Made by a program: the position numbers and the translations under genes
DNA from: PWND01 sp964601515
Lineage (GTDB): Bacteria; Bacteroidota; Bacteroidia; Bacteroidales; UBA7960
Direction of reading: 5' to 3'
NCBI GenBank assembly: GCA_964601515.1
Contig: CAZRNU010000109.1
Coordinates: 1-10,592 of the forward strand
Length of the DNA stretch: 10,592 nucleotides
Notes under the pieces: generated by a model
Told to the model about the DNA's origin: nothing
The model's input: the letters and a program-made list of their open reading frames with translations, nothing else
Databases searched by the model: none
Part shown: one piece after another, positions 1 to 6,611 of the stretch
Numbering within the stretch: position 1 is the stretch's first letter
Layout: each line of letters begins with the position of its first letter

Positions 1-497
1 GATATCTTAGGTCGAATGTTATTATTTGGAAACTCTAATGTATAATGAGTATAATCAATAATTGTATTGATTGAAAATTGATAATTGGTTATCTGGTCAT
101 CAAAAAAGCCATCAATATATTCTGAGTTCCTTAATTGAGAGGGCTGCCAATCTGAATTGCAGTGAATAATTGTATAATAGAAATTTTTATAATCTCCATC
201 CAAATCATCAAACTTTAAAATCATTGTCTCGCTTGAATTGTGTCGAATTAAAGGAGGTGATAATTCAAATCCTTTTTTATAAAACAAAATTGTTTTAATG
301 TTGTTGTTATAAACAAAATCTCCATACTTTAGAAAATTTTCCTGAAAATAATCATCGCTAGGAGGTTGGTTATTTGCTTGATTATTAGCTGATAAGCTGG
401 GGTAGGATGATAAAATAAATGAAATAAATAAAAAGAAACAGGTAAATAGGACTTGAAATGCCTGAACATTATTTATTTTTGTTGCCATTTTAGTCAT
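1..497 (-). CDS. Type IX secretion system plug protein (DUF5103-like), N-terminal part, runs off the window
   Basis: Read on the minus strand from ATG at 497, the frame stays open for 165 codons to the window edge, so the C-terminal part is missing. Residues 1-37 form a signal peptide: a short basic start (MTKMATK), a long Phe/Leu/Ile core and a likely cleavage after SLSA. The mature part contains the pattern I associate with the plug/DUF5103 N-terminal domain: YYTIIHCNSDWQPSQL, then SEYIDGF and INTIIDYTHYTLEFPN. Proteins of this family plug the lateral opening of the SprA translocon in the outer membrane, so this one should be exported to the periplasm and act at the outer membrane. A second in-frame ATG at 488 is an alternative start. 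The gene is divergent from nqrA and shares its promoter region. The family assignment rests on remembered motifs, not a search; coding status is secure because codon use and frame are uninterrupted. Confidence 0.8.
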   Translation of the reverse strand, partial: MTKMATKINNVQAFQVLFTCFFLFISFILSSYPSLSANNQANNQPPSDDYFQENFLKYGDFVYNNNIKTILFYKKGFELSPPLIRHNSSETMILKFDDLDGDYKNFYYTIIHCNSDWQPSQLRNSEYIDGFFDDQITNYQFSINTIIDYTHYTLEFPNNNIRPKI

Positions 498-518
498 TGA
501 GTTTATTGTTTTATAAAA

Positions 519-532
519 TGATTTTTAAATCA
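519..532. repeat. 14-bp interrupted palindrome in the divergent promoter region
   Basis: TGATTT-TT-AAATCA is a perfect inverted repeat with 6-bp arms. It lies at the predicted transcription start of the left-reading plug gene and about 40 bp upstream of the -33 box of the nqrA promoter. Its position would suit a dimeric repressor, but AT-rich DNA produces such palindromes by chance, so an operator role is only a guess. Confidence 0.3.
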
Positions 533-539
533 AGCATAT

Positions 540-547
540 CAAAGTTA
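540..547 (-). promoter_or_regulatory. Candidate -7 box for the plug gene
   Basis: On the minus strand positions 547-540 read TAACTTTG, an exact match to the Bacteroidota -7 consensus TAnnTTTG. Transcription would begin near 533 and leave a leader of about 36 nt before ATG at 497. No TTG-type -33 box is visible at the expected 17-21 bp upstream, so this is weaker than the opposing nqrA promoter. Confidence 0.45.
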
Positions 548-570
548 TAATGCTATTCTTATAAAATTAT

Positions 571-600
571 TTTGATGATATGAAAATATCTATAATTTTG
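571..600 (+). promoter_or_regulatory. Bacteroidota-type promoter of the nqr operon
   Basis: TTTG at 571-574 is followed after 18 bp by TAATTTTG at 593-600. Both match the primary sigma factor consensus of Bacteroidota (TTTG, then TAnnTTTG) at accepted spacing. Transcription should begin about 606-608, giving a leader of nearly 30 nt to the ATG pair at 633/636. This also rules out the in-frame GTG at 600 as the nqrA start, because that codon lies at the -7 box, upstream of the expected transcript start. Confidence 0.65.
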
Positions 601-635
601 TGTTTGTAAAGGCTATAAAAAACCAGGCACTAATG

Positions 636-1997
636 ATGTCAAAAGTAATAAAAATACGCAAGGGGTTAAATATCCCAATAATGGGAGAGGCAGAAAAAAT
701 TCTTACAACTCTTCAACGATCAGATGTATATTCAATAAAACCTACTGATTTTCATGGATTAACGCCCAAAATGTTAATTAATGAAGGTGAAAAAGTCAAA
801 GCAGGTACACCTTTGTTTAAGGATAAGTATAATGAAGATGTAATTTTTACTTCTCCTGTAAGTGGTATTTTTTCCGGATTAATCAGGGGCGATAAGAGAA
901 AGATTCTTGAGGTGCAAATTATGCCTGAAGAAACAGATGATTATATTGATTTTGGTGCTGGAGATCCGTTGTCGTTAAATAGGGCAGAAGTTGTTAATAA
1001 AATTCTTCAAAGTGGTTTATGGCCTGTAATTCGTCAAAGGCCATACTCTATAATTGCAAAGCCAAAAGACAATCCTAAAAATATCTTTGTATCGGCTTTT
1101 AGCTCAGTTCCATTAGCTCCTGATCTTGATTTTGTTGTGAATGGGCAGGAAACAACTTTTCAAACAGGATTAAATGCTCTTTCAAAACTAACTGAAGGCA
1201 AAGTGCATCTTTCTCTACATGCTGATAATTCAACTTCTAAAGCATTTACAGAAGCTAAAAATGTTGAAGTTCACTTTTTTAAAGGGCCTCATCCGGCAGG
1301 AAATGTTGGTATTCAAATTCATCATATAGATCCTATTAATAAAGGAGATGTTATATGGTATTTGGATGTTCAGGGTGTAATAATGATTGGCAGATTGTTT
1401 GAAAAAGGAATATATGATGCAAGAAAAATTGTTGCTTTAGTGGGTTCGGAAGCAATTAATAGAAGATATTTTAAACTCATAAATGGAGCATGTGTTAAAT
1501 CTGTTGTAGAAAACAATTTAGCTCAGAATAATACCGATGAAATTAGAATTATCAGTGGAGATGTTTTAAGTGGGAATATAGTTGAAAAAGATGGATTTGT
1601 TGGGTTTTATGATCAAATGATTAGCGTTATTCCTGAAGGAACTAATGCTGAGTTTGTAGGATGGATTACTCCTCAGTTTAATAAATTCAGTATCTCACGA
1701 ACATTTTTCTCTTTCCTAACTCCCTGGAAAAAATATAGAATTAATACAAACATAAGAAGTGGCGAAAGGCCTTTTGTTGTTACAGGTCAATACGAGAAGG
1801 TTCTTCCTATGGATATTTATCCCGTTCAATTGTTGAAAGCTATTTTGGCAGGCGATATTGAATTAATGGAAAAACTTGGTATTTACGAAGTTGCACCTGA
1901 AGACCTTGCTCTTTGCGAATTTGTGTGTACTTCAAAAACTGAAGTTCAGCATATAATTCGTGAAGGTCTTGATTTGATAAAAAAGGAATTTGAATAA
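636..1997 (+). CDS. nqrA: Na+-translocating NADH:quinone reductase subunit A
   Basis: Encodes 453 residues with no membrane segment, close to the usual NqrA length of about 450. NqrA is the cytoplasmic-side subunit of the Nqr sodium pump and sits on NqrB near the quinone site. The start at 636 gives MSKVIKIRKGLNIPIMG, the typical NqrA opening with a basic patch followed by the lipoyl/barrel-sandwich-like N-terminal domain. ATG at 633 is equally possible and adds one Met. A GTG at 600 is in frame but lies in the promoter. The middle part has ALVGSEAINRRYFKLINGA, in the place where the family has its conserved Gly/Arg-rich stretch, and the C-terminal part (ILAGDIELMEKLGIYEV, then EDLALCEFVCTSKTEVQ) is characteristic of the family. 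It is the first gene of the nqr operon, 45 bp ahead of nqrB. Confidence 0.95.
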   Translation: MSKVIKIRKGLNIPIMGEAEKILTTLQRSDVYSIKPTDFHGLTPKMLINEGEKVKAGTPLFKDKYNEDVIFTSPVSGIFSGLIRGDKRKILEVQIMPEETDDYIDFGAGDPLSLNRAEVVNKILQSGLWPVIRQRPYSIIAKPKDNPKNIFVSAFSSVPLAPDLDFVVNGQETTFQTGLNALSKLTEGKVHLSLHADNSTSKAFTEAKNVEVHFFKGPHPAGNVGIQIHHIDPINKGDVIWYLDVQGVIMIGRLFEKGIYDARKIVALVGSEAINRRYFKLINGACVKSVVENNLAQNNTDEIRIISGDVLSGNIVEKDGFVGFYDQMISVIPEGTNAEFVGWITPQFNKFSISRTFFSFLTPWKKYRINTNIRSGERPFVVTGQYEKVLPMDIYPVQLLKAILAGDIELMEKLGIYEVAPEDLALCEFVCTSKTEVQHIIREGLDLIKKEFE

Positions 1998-2042
1998 AAA
2001 TATATGTTTTTGTAAAATTGTTGAACCAAAAACTATTAAAAA

Positions 2043-3242
2043 TTGAAAGCTTTAGAAAAACTTGTAAATAAAGTAAAACCAAATTTCGAAAAGGGCGGTA
2101 AGTTGTATAAATTGCATCGCACATTCGAAGCCTTCGAGACTTTTCTTTTTGTTCAGGGCAAGGTTACATATACCGGCAGCCATATCAGAGATGCAATTGA
2201 TATGAAAAGAACGATGATGTTTGTAATAATTGCACTTATGCCGGCAATGTTATTTGGCATGTGGAATGTCGGGTTTCAGCATTACAATGCGCTAGGATTA
2301 TCTGACGCGAGTCTAATTGACAGATTTCTGTTTGGGCTTTTTAAGGTACTGCCTATAATAGTAGTGTCTTATGTTTCAGGTCTTGCTGTGGAATTTGTTT
2401 TTGCAACCATTAGAGATCACGAAGTTAATGAGGGGTTTCTTGTTTCAGGTATGTTAATTCCTCTTATTGTTCCGGTTACAACACCACTTTGGATGGTAGC
2501 CTTAGCTACTATTTTTGCTGTTATTATCGGTAAAGAAGTTTTTGGTGGAACCGGTATGAACATCGTTAATCCCGCACTTCTTGCTCGTGCATTTTTGTTT
2601 TTTGCTTATCCGGCTTATATGTCGGGTGAAGTTTATACTGATACTACCTTAAAAGCCGGGCAAATGCTTGTGGACGGATTCTCAGGAGCAACACCTCTTT
2701 CTTTTGGGGCTCTGGCTGCAGGCGGACAATTGTCATTGGCTGAATTAAATTCTTCACTGCCATCCGTATTGGAAATGTTTATAGGTAATATTCCGGGCGT
2801 AATTGGTGAAACATCTACTCTTGCAATTTTGCTTGGAGCCATAATTCTTGTTCTTACCGGAATAGGTAGTCTCAGAATTATGCTATCAGTTGTTGCCGGT
2901 GGATTGTTTATGGGTGGTATCTTTAATATTTTTGCCGTTAATCCTTTTATGGAAATGCCTGCTTATTACCACCTAATGTTAGGTGGGTTTGCTTTTGGGG
3001 CTGTTTTTATGGCTACTGATCCTGTTACAGCTTCTCAAACAGGTATCGGCAAGTATATATATGGATTTTTAATCGGTGTTATTACCATATTAATTAGGGT
3101 CGTAAATCCGGCTTATCCTGAAGGTATGATGTTGGCTATACTTCTTATGAACGTCTTTGCGCCACTTATCGACCATTATGTTGTTCAGGCTAATATTAAG
3201 CGTAGGCTTAAAAGAATGAATTCGTCAACTGTTAAAGTTTAA
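2043..3242 (+). CDS. nqrB: Na+-translocating NADH:quinone reductase subunit B
   Basis: A 399-residue polytopic inner-membrane subunit that carries covalent FMN, binds riboflavin, and forms the main sodium path and quinone site of Nqr. The FMN attachment motif Dxx(S/T)GAT is intact: D211-G-F-S-G-A-T217, codons around 2673-2693, with Thr217 as the acceptor. Other family signatures are the soluble N-terminus, HIRDAIDMKRTMM (47-59), HEVNEGFLVSGMLIPL (126-141), GGTGMNIVNPALLARAF (168-184) and DPVTAS near the end. The start is a TTG codon. A TAA lies in frame two codons upstream, no ATG occurs before codon 54, and translation from TTG gives MKALEKLVNKVKPNFEKGGK, which matches the family N-terminus. 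Short gap before nqrC. Confidence 0.96.
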   Translation: MKALEKLVNKVKPNFEKGGKLYKLHRTFEAFETFLFVQGKVTYTGSHIRDAIDMKRTMMFVIIALMPAMLFGMWNVGFQHYNALGLSDASLIDRFLFGLFKVLPIIVVSYVSGLAVEFVFATIRDHEVNEGFLVSGMLIPLIVPVTTPLWMVALATIFAVIIGKEVFGGTGMNIVNPALLARAFLFFAYPAYMSGEVYTDTTLKAGQMLVDGFSGATPLSFGALAAGGQLSLAELNSSLPSVLEMFIGNIPGVIGETSTLAILLGAIILVLTGIGSLRIMLSVVAGGLFMGGIFNIFAVNPFMEMPAYYHLMLGGFAFGAVFMATDPVTASQTGIGKYIYGFLIGVITILIRVVNPAYPEGMMLAILLMNVFAPLIDHYVVQANIKRRLKRMNSSTVKV

Positions 3243-3268
3243 TGTGTAACAATTGAAAAAGAAAAACT

Positions 3269-3964
3269 ATGTATAGTAACAAATATATTTTTCTATATGC
3301 TAGCGCAATGGTTGTAATTGTAGCTGTTCTGCTTTCTGTAGCGGCTACTGTCTTAACTCCATTTCAAGAGAAAAATGTCAGAATTGAAAAAATGCAGAAT
3401 ATTCTTTCCTCAATGAGTGTTGAATCAACAAAAAAGAATGCCGAAGAAATTTTTGCAAAGCATATTATTGAATCTAAGGTAGTCAATTATATCGGAGAAT
3501 CTATCCCCGGCGATGCTTTTGAAATTGATTTACTTGAAGAAAATAGAAAAGATATCTCATTAAGAAGATTGCCCATTTTTGTGGCATTGCTTAATAGCGA
3601 TACATTATATGTAATCCCATTGCATGGAGCCGGTTTGTGGGGGCCTATTTGGGGATATGTAAGTCTTAAATCTGATCTAAATACTATTATGGGTGCAAAT
3701 TTCGACCATGCCTCAGAAACTCCCGGACTTGGTGCTGAAATATCTACCCCTGTTTTTGAAATACAATTTACAGAAAAAAAATTATACGATAAAAACGGGG
3801 TATTTCGCTCTGTTAAAGCTATCAGAGGTGGAGCAGATGAATCTGATGATCACGGCGTTGACGCTATCTCCGGTGGCACAATTACTTCCAATGGACTTAA
3901 TTCAATGCTGGAGGAAGGAATAAAAGTTTATGAACCATTTTTCAAAAAACTCAAGGATATATGA
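3269..3964 (+). CDS. nqrC: Na+-translocating NADH:quinone reductase subunit C
   Basis: A 231-residue subunit with one N-terminal membrane helix (about 6-30) and a periplasmic FMN-binding domain. It passes electrons to NqrB through covalently bound FMN. Visible motifs are HGAGLWGPIWGYVSL (119-133), HASETPGLGAEI (147-158) and the flavinylation site DAISGGT at 198-204, with Thr204 (codon 3878-3880) as the predicted acceptor. The usual motif reads SGAT; here Ala is replaced by Gly. ATG at 3269 is preceded by an A-rich leader and no Shine-Dalgarno. The stop codon overlaps the nqrD start by 4 bp, suggesting coupled translation. Confidence 0.95.
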   Translation: MYSNKYIFLYASAMVVIVAVLLSVAATVLTPFQEKNVRIEKMQNILSSMSVESTKKNAEEIFAKHIIESKVVNYIGESIPGDAFEIDLLEENRKDISLRRLPIFVALLNSDTLYVIPLHGAGLWGPIWGYVSLKSDLNTIMGANFDHASETPGLGAEISTPVFEIQFTEKKLYDKNGVFRSVKAIRGGADESDDHGVDAISGGTITSNGLNSMLEEGIKVYEPFFKKLKDI

Positions 3965-4620
3965 GTGATAACAATATTCAAAAAAGAGAACCTCTGTTTT
4001 CAATGAAAAACAGACGACTTCTTTCCAATCCAATTGGAAAGGAAAACCCTATTACAGTGCAAGTTTTAGGTATTTGTTCTGTTCTGGCAATTACTGTACA
4101 ACTCAAAACGTCATTAGTGATGGCCTTATCTGTTGTTGCAGTAATGGCATTAGCAAACGTAATCATTTCATTGCTTAGAAAAACTATTCCGCCAAGAATC
4201 AGAATTATCGTTCAACTTATCGTTATTTCAGCACTTGTGATATTGGTAGATCAGATTCTTAAGGCATTTGTTTACGATGTTAGTCGTCAGTTGTCGGTTT
4301 TTGTCGGACTTATCATCACAAACTGTATTATTATGGGTCGACTAGAAGCGTTTGCCTTAAGTAATAAAGTTTGGCCATCTTTCCTCGATGGTATTGGTAA
4401 TGCTGCAGGATATGGTGCAGTGCTTCTGGCTGTCGGATTTATTAGAGAACTTTTTGGTTCAGGCAGCATTTTTGGATACAAGGTAATACCCCAAGCTTTT
4501 TATGATATGGGCTATGTAAATAATGGGCTTATGATTTTGCCTCCAATGGCTCTCATTACTGTGGGTGTAATTATCTGGGCTCACAGATCAAAAGACAAAA
4601 GCCTTGTTGATATAAGTTAG
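3961..4620 (+). CDS. nqrD: Na+-translocating NADH:quinone reductase subunit D
   Basis: A 219-residue protein of the RnfE/NqrD family with about six membrane segments. NqrD and NqrE form an inverted-symmetry pair that holds an iron centre (a 2Fe-2S cluster in recent Vibrio structures) between the subunits. The expected cysteines are here: Cys39 in VLGICSVLA and Cys122 in ITNCIIMGRLEA. Other signatures are NPITVQVLG (29-37), DGIGNAAGYGAVL (143-155) and FIRELFGSGS (160-169). The start is the ATG inside ATGA, overlapping the end of nqrC. A downstream Met15 is possible but gives a shorter N-terminus. Spaced 23 bp from nqrE. Confidence 0.95.
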   Translation: MSDNNIQKREPLFSMKNRRLLSNPIGKENPITVQVLGICSVLAITVQLKTSLVMALSVVAVMALANVIISLLRKTIPPRIRIIVQLIVISALVILVDQILKAFVYDVSRQLSVFVGLIITNCIIMGRLEAFALSNKVWPSFLDGIGNAAGYGAVLLAVGFIRELFGSGSIFGYKVIPQAFYDMGYVNNGLMILPPMALITVGVIIWAHRSKDKSLVDIS

Positions 4621-4643
4621 TTTTTAATTATAATTGAAAAGTC

Positions 4644-5261
4644 ATGGAAGAATATCTAAATATTTTTGTAAGGTCAATCTTTGTAGACAACATGGTGTTC
4701 GCATACTTTCTTGGTATGTGTTCTTATCTGGCTGTTTCAAGAACAATAAATACATCTGTCGGACTTGGACTTGCAGTAATTTTTGTTTTGGGAATAACTG
4801 TTCCGGTTAATTACTTGCTTGAAAACTATGTGCTTGGAAAAGGTGCACTTGCATGGTTGGGACCTCAATATGCTGATGTAAACCTTAGCTTTCTCACATT
4901 TATTATGTTTATTGCTATTATCGCAGCCATGGTTCAGCTTGTTGAAATGGTTATAGAAAAATTTAGTCCTGCCTTATACAGTAATCTTGGTATTTTCCTT
5001 CCTCTTATTGCTGTAAATTGCGCTATACTTGGAGGTTCTTTGTTTATGCAGCAAAGAAATTATGCCAATATTGGTGAGGCAGCTACTTTTGGATTAGGAA
5101 GTGGAATTGGCTGGTTCCTAGCTATTGTGGGAATTGCTGCAATTCGAGAAAAAATTAAATATTCAAATGTGCCGGCTCCTTTAAGAGGTCTTGGTATTAC
5201 TTTTATAATTACCGGCCTTATGGGTATTGCCTTTATGAGCTTTATGGGAATTCAGTTGTAA
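4644..5261 (+). CDS. nqrE: Na+-translocating NADH:quinone reductase subunit E
   Basis: A 205-residue, six-helix membrane protein of the RnfA/NqrE family, the partner of NqrD in holding the intramembrane iron centre. Cys26 (FLGMCSYLAVS) and Cys126 (AVNCAILGGSLF) are the predicted ligands, matching the two cysteines in NqrD. It opens with MEEYLNIFVRSIFVDNMVFA, almost a family consensus. The LGSGIGWFLAIV stretch (151-162) and the C-terminal helix VPAPLRGLGITFIITGLM are also typical. NqrE is preferred over RnfA because it sits inside a complete nqrA-F run with an nqrF downstream. The 74-bp gap to nqrF is the longest inside the operon. Confidence 0.95.
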   Translation: MEEYLNIFVRSIFVDNMVFAYFLGMCSYLAVSRTINTSVGLGLAVIFVLGITVPVNYLLENYVLGKGALAWLGPQYADVNLSFLTFIMFIAIIAAMVQLVEMVIEKFSPALYSNLGIFLPLIAVNCAILGGSLFMQQRNYANIGEAATFGLGSGIGWFLAIVGIAAIREKIKYSNVPAPLRGLGITFIITGLMGIAFMSFMGIQL

Positions 5262-5269
5262 TATGCTTG

Positions 5270-5292
5270 GTAAATAGCTTAGATTTATTTAC
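5270..5292 (+). other. Small hairpin in the nqrE-nqrF gap
   Basis: GTAAATA at 5270-5276 can pair with TATTTAC at 5286-5292, giving a 7-bp stem with a 9-nt loop. It lies 9 bp after the nqrE stop. No U-run follows, so it is not a standard intrinsic terminator. It might protect or process the upstream mRNA. The stem is A/T-rich and weak, so chance is a real possibility. Confidence 0.25.
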
Positions 5293-5296
5293 AGAG

Positions 5297-5304
5297 TAGT
5301 TTTG
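5297..5304 (+). promoter_or_regulatory. Candidate internal -7 box before nqrF
   Basis: TAGTTTTG exactly matches TAnnTTTG and would start transcripts near 5311, about 25 nt before the nqrF ATG. There is no TTTG or TTG 17-21 bp upstream (the nearest, CTTG at 5266-5269, is 27 bp away), so this is a weak internal promoter candidate only. Confidence 0.25.
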
Positions 5305-5335
5305 TGTTGATTAATGAATATAAAAAAATCTGAAT

Positions 5336-6595
5336 ATGATGCTTCTGGAAATTGGAAACTTTGGAATAATTGGACTTAGTATTGCAATATTTTTTATTGT
5401 TATGCTTTTGTTAGTTGCATTATTGCTTTATGCAAGAGCCAAGCTAGTTCCGAGCGGCCCTGTGAAAATTGTTATTAATAATGATAAAGAGCTTGTTGCT
5501 GACTCAGGTAGTACTTTACTTAATACTTTAGCTCAGAATTCTATTTATCTCCCAAGTGCCTGTGGCGGCGGTGGAACTTGTGCTATGTGCAAATGTCAGG
5601 TGTTTTCCGGTGCCGGAAGTATATTGCCAACAGAAGTTGGATATTTCACTAGAAAACAAATTCAGGAAAACTGGAGGCTAAGTTGCCAGGTGAAAGTTAG
5701 GGCCGATCTTGAAATTGGTATCCCAAAAGAAATTTTTGGAATCAAAAAATGGGAGTGTGAAGTTGTTTCAAATGACAATGTTGCAACCTTCATTAAAGAA
5801 TTTGTTGTAAAATTGCCTGAAGGTGAAACTCTTGATTTCAAATCCGGCGGATATATTCAGATAGATGTTCCGGCTATAGAAGTTGACTTTAAAGATATTC
5901 AAGTAGATAAGAAATTCCGCGAAGATTGGGATAAATTTAAGATGTGGGATTTGAAAATGAAAAATCCTGAACCAATTTTCAGAGCATATTCTATGGCTAA
6001 CCATCCTGCAGAAGGTAATATTATTAAACTTAATATTAGAATAGCTACTCCACCTTGGGATGGTAAAAATGGGAAATTTATGGATGTAAATCCAGGTATA
6101 TGTTCTTCTTATGTGTTTTCTCGTAAGCCCGGAGATAAAGTGATTATTTCAGGCCCTTATGGCGAATTCCATATTAAAGATACAGAAAAGGAAATGGTTT
6201 ATATTGGAGGTGGTGCCGGTATGGCTCCTCTTCGCTCTCATATTTTCCATCTTTTCCATACATTAAAAACGAATAGAAAAGTGTCATACTGGTATGGTGC
6301 TCGTTCTAAAAGAGAAGTTTTTTACGAAGAAGAGTTTAGAAAAATTGAAAAGGATTTCCCCAATTTTAAATTCAATATTGCATTATCTGAACCATTACCT
6401 GAAGATAAATGGACAGGTTACACCGGATTTATTCATCAAGTAGTGCTTGAAAACTATCTTAGCAAACATATTGAGCCGGAAGAAATCGAATATTATCTTT
6501 GTGGGCCTCCTGTTATGAATGATGCTGTATTAAAAATGCTTGACAATCTTGGAGTACCTGATGAAAATGTCGATTTGGATGATTTTGGAGGGTAG
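5336..6595 (+). CDS. nqrF: Na+-translocating NADH:quinone reductase subunit F (NADH dehydrogenase subunit)
   Basis: A 419-residue subunit that oxidises NADH and passes electrons through FAD to a 2Fe-2S cluster, facing the cytoplasm. In order: one membrane helix (about 9-32); a plant-type ferredoxin domain with ligands Cys76, Cys82, Cys85 and Cys117 (ACGGGGTCAMC, then LSC); an FAD domain with RAYSMAN (216-222) and IRIATPP (235-241); and an NAD domain with IGGGAGMAPLRSH (290-302), YWYGARSKRE (319-328) and YYLCGPPVMNDAV (386-398). It ends in the typical LDDFGG. Length and ending match full NqrF. Two adjacent ATGs (5336 and 5339) are equally good starts. Last structural gene of the complex, followed after 16 bp by the CDF gene. 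Confidence 0.97.
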   Translation: MMLLEIGNFGIIGLSIAIFFIVMLLLVALLLYARAKLVPSGPVKIVINNDKELVADSGSTLLNTLAQNSIYLPSACGGGGTCAMCKCQVFSGAGSILPTEVGYFTRKQIQENWRLSCQVKVRADLEIGIPKEIFGIKKWECEVVSNDNVATFIKEFVVKLPEGETLDFKSGGYIQIDVPAIEVDFKDIQVDKKFREDWDKFKMWDLKMKNPEPIFRAYSMANHPAEGNIIKLNIRIATPPWDGKNGKFMDVNPGICSSYVFSRKPGDKVIISGPYGEFHIKDTEKEMVYIGGGAGMAPLRSHIFHLFHTLKTNRKVSYWYGARSKREVFYEEEFRKIEKDFPNFKFNIALSEPLPEDKWTGYTGFIHQVVLENYLSKHIEPEEIEYYLCGPPVMNDAVLKMLDNLGVPDENVDLDDFGG

Positions 6596-6611
6596 AACTT
6601 AAGATTAAATA

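Noticed and set aside
1840..2124. 94-codon minus-strand open frame across the end of nqrA and start of nqrB
   Set aside because: It is antisense to two well-supported genes, has no recognisable domain, and its composition is that of a shadow frame.
3693..3923. 76-codon plus-strand open frame within nqrC
   Set aside because: It is a +1 shadow of nqrC covering the FMN-binding region, where the nqrC frame is clearly the conserved one.
6588..6592. GGAGG-like stretch as a ribosome binding site for the CDF gene
   Set aside because: It encodes the terminal Gly-Gly of NqrF, is about 19 nt from the ATG, too far for a Shine-Dalgarno, and no other gene here uses one.
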